Positions 52,812 through 55,031 of a stretch of DNA of 55,031 nt are shown here, in pieces (position 1 is the stretch's first letter; every line of letters begins with the position of its first letter). The DNA is from Candidatus Gastranaerophilales bacterium (GTDB lineage Bacteria > Cyanobacteriota > Vampirovibrionia > Gastranaerophilales > Gastranaerophilaceae), in NCBI GenBank assembly GCA_944322845.1, contig CALUQE010000014.1:1-55031 (forward strand). The letters are read 5' to 3'. Position numbers and translations under genes: made by a program. The notes under the pieces were generated by a model that ran no database searches, was not told where the DNA came from, and saw only the letters and a program-made list of their open reading frames with translations.

Positions 52812-54320
52812 TTAAAACAGTTTTACAACATTCTGTTCTTCAAACTTCGGACAAGTATTCCATACGAGAGTCGGTATAATATCACCTTCAACCCGTCCCT
52901 GGAATTTGCAGTTGCAGCAGCCTTTAACCATGTTTGTAGAACCGTCAATTAATGGCTGAAAATATTTGCAGCACTGACATACTTTCATAGATAACCCGTA
53001 ATCTGAAAGTTTATCCGACAACTCACGGATTGCATCAACCATTCTCAGGTGATTGTTTTTAGTAAGGTAAGTTTTTCCTCTGTTTATAAATTTTACTTTT
53101 GCAAGCCCGTCATCTGATATTAACTCCAGCTGGCATTGAAAGTCTTTTTTGCCGTCTGTCACAATGATGTTTGTTATCATTTTCTCTATATTATGTTTTC
53201 GCTTAGCTTTCTTTATGATGTTTCTTGTCCCTCTTATTGGAGGCAGATTTTTAATAATATGTCCGATAGAATAAATCGGATATGCAAACAGGTAAAAATG
53301 TTCTTTTGCATAAAGTTTTGTACTCATGACGCTTATACAAAAAGCCAGAGCAAGGACTATAAATGTTATTAAGATTGTTGTATAACTTGTCCAGAACGGA
53401 AATGCATAGGCATGGTGAATTAAAATCGCGTAAGCCAGAAGACATACAAGCCAGTTAGGTTGTATAAGCGAACATACATATTCTAATGTCAGAAAATTCG
53501 GGCAATGCGTAACATTATTCCAGAATATGTTCGTTCTTTTGGACAGCGATGGAATTCTGGAATCATAGTTAGTAATAGAGGTGTAGACTTTTAAATCATC
53601 GATAAAAGCAACATGTACCCCTTCATTTGCGAGTTTAATTGTATATTTAATTTCAGCGACTTTATCCTGAAATTCAAATGATTCAATTTTATCAAGCAGA
53701 CTTTTTCTAATTATAAAAGAGTCTGTATTAATAAGGTTTGCGAGTTTTAATCTGGTTCTTGCCGTGAATATAAATTTAGAGCAGTATCTTGAGTAAGTAG
53801 CTTTGATATTTTCAAGAGGTGTAAATCCTTTTTCTTCAGGGATATAATTTACCATTGGCATGAAAACATCATACTTGGATAAATAATAGTTTACGTTTGT
53901 GAGAAAGTCAGAATCTACATAGTTTTTGGCATCAAGAAAAACGTATGCATCAAGATTAGGAGTTTCTGCAAGTTTTTCTGCGAGTATCGAATAAGCCTGA
54001 CTTTTCCCTATTGGCTCAAGGTTATCAATAGTAATAAAATTTACATCAAGATCGCTCTGGAGTGTAACGTCTGAGGATTTTCTACATTTGTCTAAAATTG
54101 CATAAATTGTGTATCTTTGTCTTGGATAATCCTGATGTTTAAGCTGCTGCAGCAGGTTATCAAGAGTATTGGCTTCGCCTGTAGCATAAACAACAACGCA
54201 AATATTTGAGTCTTTAGAAGTATATTTATCTCTTACTTTTCTCAAAGGTTTTATGCTGACGAGAGCCAGCGTAATAAAATAGATGGTAAATAAAGTAATA
54301 TAAATGTATAAAATAGTCAT
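52812..54320 (-). CDS. Membrane-bound family 2 glycosyltransferase with a cysteine-rich C-terminal tail
   Basis: 502 residues from the ATG at 54320, with GGAG nine bases before it. One N-terminal membrane segment, then a GT2-like domain (about 40-260) with FLDAKNYVDSDFL at the place of the DXD. The usual QxxRW motif is not evident (SKRTNIFWNN instead). Two or three further membrane segments (about 285-350) follow. The C-terminal part (about 380-502) includes a cysteine-rich zinc-ribbon-like region: CQCCKYF, CCNCKF and TCPKF near the end. I know of no characterised enzyme with this combination. It may bind a metal or a partner on the cytoplasmic side. Confidence 0.75.
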   Translation of the reverse strand: MTILYIYITLFTIYFITLALVSIKPLRKVRDKYTSKDSNICVVVYATGEANTLDNLLQQLKHQDYPRQRYTIYAILDKCRKSSDVTLQSDLDVNFITIDNLEPIGKSQAYSILAEKLAETPNLDAYVFLDAKNYVDSDFLTNVNYYLSKYDVFMPMVNYIPEEKGFTPLENIKATYSRYCSKFIFTARTRLKLANLINTDSFIIRKSLLDKIESFEFQDKVAEIKYTIKLANEGVHVAFIDDLKVYTSITNYDSRIPSLSKRTNIFWNNVTHCPNFLTLEYVCSLIQPNWLVCLLAYAILIHHAYAFPFWTSYTTILITFIVLALAFCISVMSTKLYAKEHFYLFAYPIYSIGHIIKNLPPIRGTRNIIKKAKRKHNIEKMITNIIVTDGKKDFQCQLELISDDGLAKVKFINRGKTYLTKNNHLRMVDAIRELSDKLSDYGLSMKVCQCCKYFQPLIDGSTNMVKGCCNCKFQGRVEGDIIPTLVWNTCPKFEEQNVVKLF

Positions 54321-54380
54321 TAATTTAGTCTCCAAGAAAAGTTTACTCTAAAAAAAGCAAATTCTCAAATAAAAAAAGAC

Positions 54381-54409
54381 TTGATTTAAAAAAATGTCTA
54401 TGATAGATT
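54381..54409 (+). promoter_or_regulatory. tRNA-Ile promoter
   Basis: TTGATT at 54381-54386, 17 bp, TAGATT at 54404-54409 with TG before it (TGATAGATT). The expected leader is about 60 bases before the mature tRNA 5' end at 54478. Confidence 0.5.
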
Positions 54410-54477
54410 TAGTAATGTCGGAAGTAAATAGCAGTTGAGAGATTTACACAGAGTCCGGCTTGACAATGAAATATTAT

Positions 54478-54551
<74 letters not shown>

Positions 54552-54554
54552 TAT

Positions 54555-54587
54555 AAAAAGGATGATGATGTTGTTATCATCCTTTTT
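54555..54587 (+). terminator. Terminator of the tRNA-Ile gene
   Basis: AAAAAGGATGAT (54555-54566) and ATCATCCTTTTT (54576-54587) form a perfect 12-bp stem with a 9-base loop and T-run. Confidence 0.9.
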
Positions 54588-54590
54588 ATT

Positions 54591-54695
54591 TTATGCAGTA
54601 ATGCTTTTCCACCATTCTAATAATCTATTATAAGATTCTTCAAGCTCTTTCGTATTATAATTTTTAATTGAATTTCTAATAGGTTTCTGGGACAT
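54591..54695 (-). other. Possible mini-gene or gene remnant of 34 codons
   Basis: ATG to TAA, encoding a Lys/Asn/Glu-rich, probably helical peptide that ends in LLEWWKSITA. No ribosome site is visible. It may be the end of a decayed gene beside the tRNA or a chance frame. Its start codon lies in a GGGACATT repeat. Confidence 0.25.
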
Positions 54696-54778
54696 TGAGA
54701 CAGGGAAAATTTAATAAAAAATCAAACAGACAGCCGATTTGAGGCTGTTTTTTAGTATTGAGATGTAGGGGACATTTT

Positions 54779-54905
54779 TTGCACTCAACTACTCATTTCT
54801 TGCACTCTTTTGCACTCCGTTTGCAAATTTTTAAGACCACATTAGGCTCAAATCGCCTTGGTGTTTGAAGTTAAACCCTGTGCAAGAAAGTGCAAAAAAG
54901 TGCAA
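54779..54905. repeat. Helically phased inverted TTGCAC repeat arrays
   Basis: TTGCACTC occurs at 54779, 54800 and 54810. The inverse GTGCAA occurs at 54880, 54890 and 54900, exactly 10 bp apart. About 63 bp separate the two groups. The layout is of protein-binding arrays facing each other. Confidence 0.65.
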
Positions 54906-54960
54906 TTTTATTTTCACTTGCAATTTAAGATACCCCAAATTATCAATGAGATTAGGATAT

Positions 54961-55031
54961 TTACGCAATTTCTAATTCATAACCTAATTCATGGAATATT
55001 TTTACAATGGTTGAAAATTTAGGTTCTTTTT
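54961..55031 (-). CDS. C-terminal end of an antitoxin-like helix-turn-helix protein (partial)
   Basis: The minus-strand frame that ends with TAA at 54961-54963 enters the window from the right edge. The visible tail (KEPKFSTIVKIFHELGYELEIA) matches the end of Xre/HigA-type proteins, where a helix such as FxTIxKIxxALGYELxI follows the recognition helix. The start is outside the window. It might be the antitoxin of a HigBA-like pair whose toxin gene would lie further right. Confidence 0.6.
   Translation of the reverse strand, partial: KEPKFSTIVKIFHELGYELEIA

Larger units (their letters stand above)
54588..54960. other. Gene-poor stretch after the tRNA, with phased inverted repeats
   Basis: No confident gene is seen. 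It holds a short minus-strand frame of 34 codons (54591-54695), two copies of GGGACATT (54689-54696 and 54769-54776), and a small hairpin with a T-run (ACAGCC/GGCTGT, 54730-54753). It also holds two opposed sets of TTGCAC repeats (54779-54816 and 54880-54905). Confidence 0.6.

Noticed and set aside
54689..54776. Insertion sequence remnant bounded by GGGACATT
   Set aside because: Two direct copies of 8 bp 80 bp apart are not enough; there are no inverted ends and no transposase coding remnant.
54779..54905. CRISPR array
   Set aside because: The repeats are only 7-8 bp, in opposed orientation with 10-21 bp spacing. A CRISPR array would have direct repeats of more than 20 bp with unique spacers.

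Overview
The window is AT-rich, gene-dense bacterial chromosome with about 57 supportable protein genes, one tRNA and no sign of a CRISPR array, intact prophage or insertion sequence. The gene content suggests a strict or near-strict anaerobe with a Gram-negative type envelope. It has a flavodiiron protein with rubredoxin, a biotin-dependent sodium-pumping decarboxylase, a sedoheptulose-7-phosphate isomerase (heptose/LPS supply), an MlaE-type permease, a prepilin peptidase beside a SigF-like group 3 sigma factor, and many small glycosyltransferases. Together with the recurrent lineage-style proteins (paired proteins carrying a VxFKxK motif, EF-hand proteins without signal peptides), this points to a gut relative of the non-photosynthetic cyanobacteria (Vampirovibrionia/Melainabacteria, Gastranaerophilales). 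That placement is an inference from gene content, not from a marker tree.

Layout. 1-329: a hairpin-rich gene-free block. 330-5057: rqcH-like NFACT gene, a small secreted protein, rfbA and a thioredoxin-fold protein on the minus strand, then a J-domain protein and queE on the plus strand. 5058-8851 (minus): ilvE, mlaE, then sigma factor, prepilin peptidase and an unknown gene as a compact unit. 8995-14972: an EF-hand protein, a second branched-chain aminotransferase, a dicarboxylate/glutamate symporter and valS. 15069-17130: a secreted protein and a 492-residue axial-looking protein. 17481-26972 (plus): an orphan ClpX-type zinc finger, a helical-repeat protein, ruvX, a DUF1292 protein, a six-repeat Clp_N-only protein, tilS, hpt, flavodiiron protein, rubredoxin, clpP and clpX. 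27049-30422: a 777-residue EF-hand/Ig-like protein and a UDP-glucuronate decarboxylase-like gene. 30531-36428: DUF47 plus Pit phosphate transport, gmhA-pyk, a TerC-like membrane protein and a tRNA nucleotidyltransferase. 36465-43703: a glycan-building block of seven glycosyltransferase-type genes on both strands. 43753-49614: small membrane protein, SPFH protein, GNAT, an unknown gene, and birA-oadG-oadA-oadB. 49700-54320: two related lineage-type membrane proteins, a secreted protein and a glycosyltransferase fused to a zinc-ribbon-like tail. 54478-55031: tRNA-Ile(GAT), then a gene-poor stretch with phased inverted repeats and the tail of an antitoxin-like helix-turn-helix gene.

The strongest unexpected signal is a pair of matching FliA/sigma28-type promoters (TAAAGTTT, 11 bp, GCCGTAAT or GCCGTAAA) in front of the two large proteins without signal peptides (15652-17130 and 27049-29382). 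Each is preceded by the same 14-mer at exactly the same distance. This implies a dedicated regulon for an extracellular or appendage-like set of proteins. Other notable points are a run of genes whose -10 box lies only 5-7 bases before the ATG (probable leaderless mRNAs), a cluster of Clp-related accessory proteins without ATPase domains, and several nearly touching convergent gene ends without intrinsic terminators.
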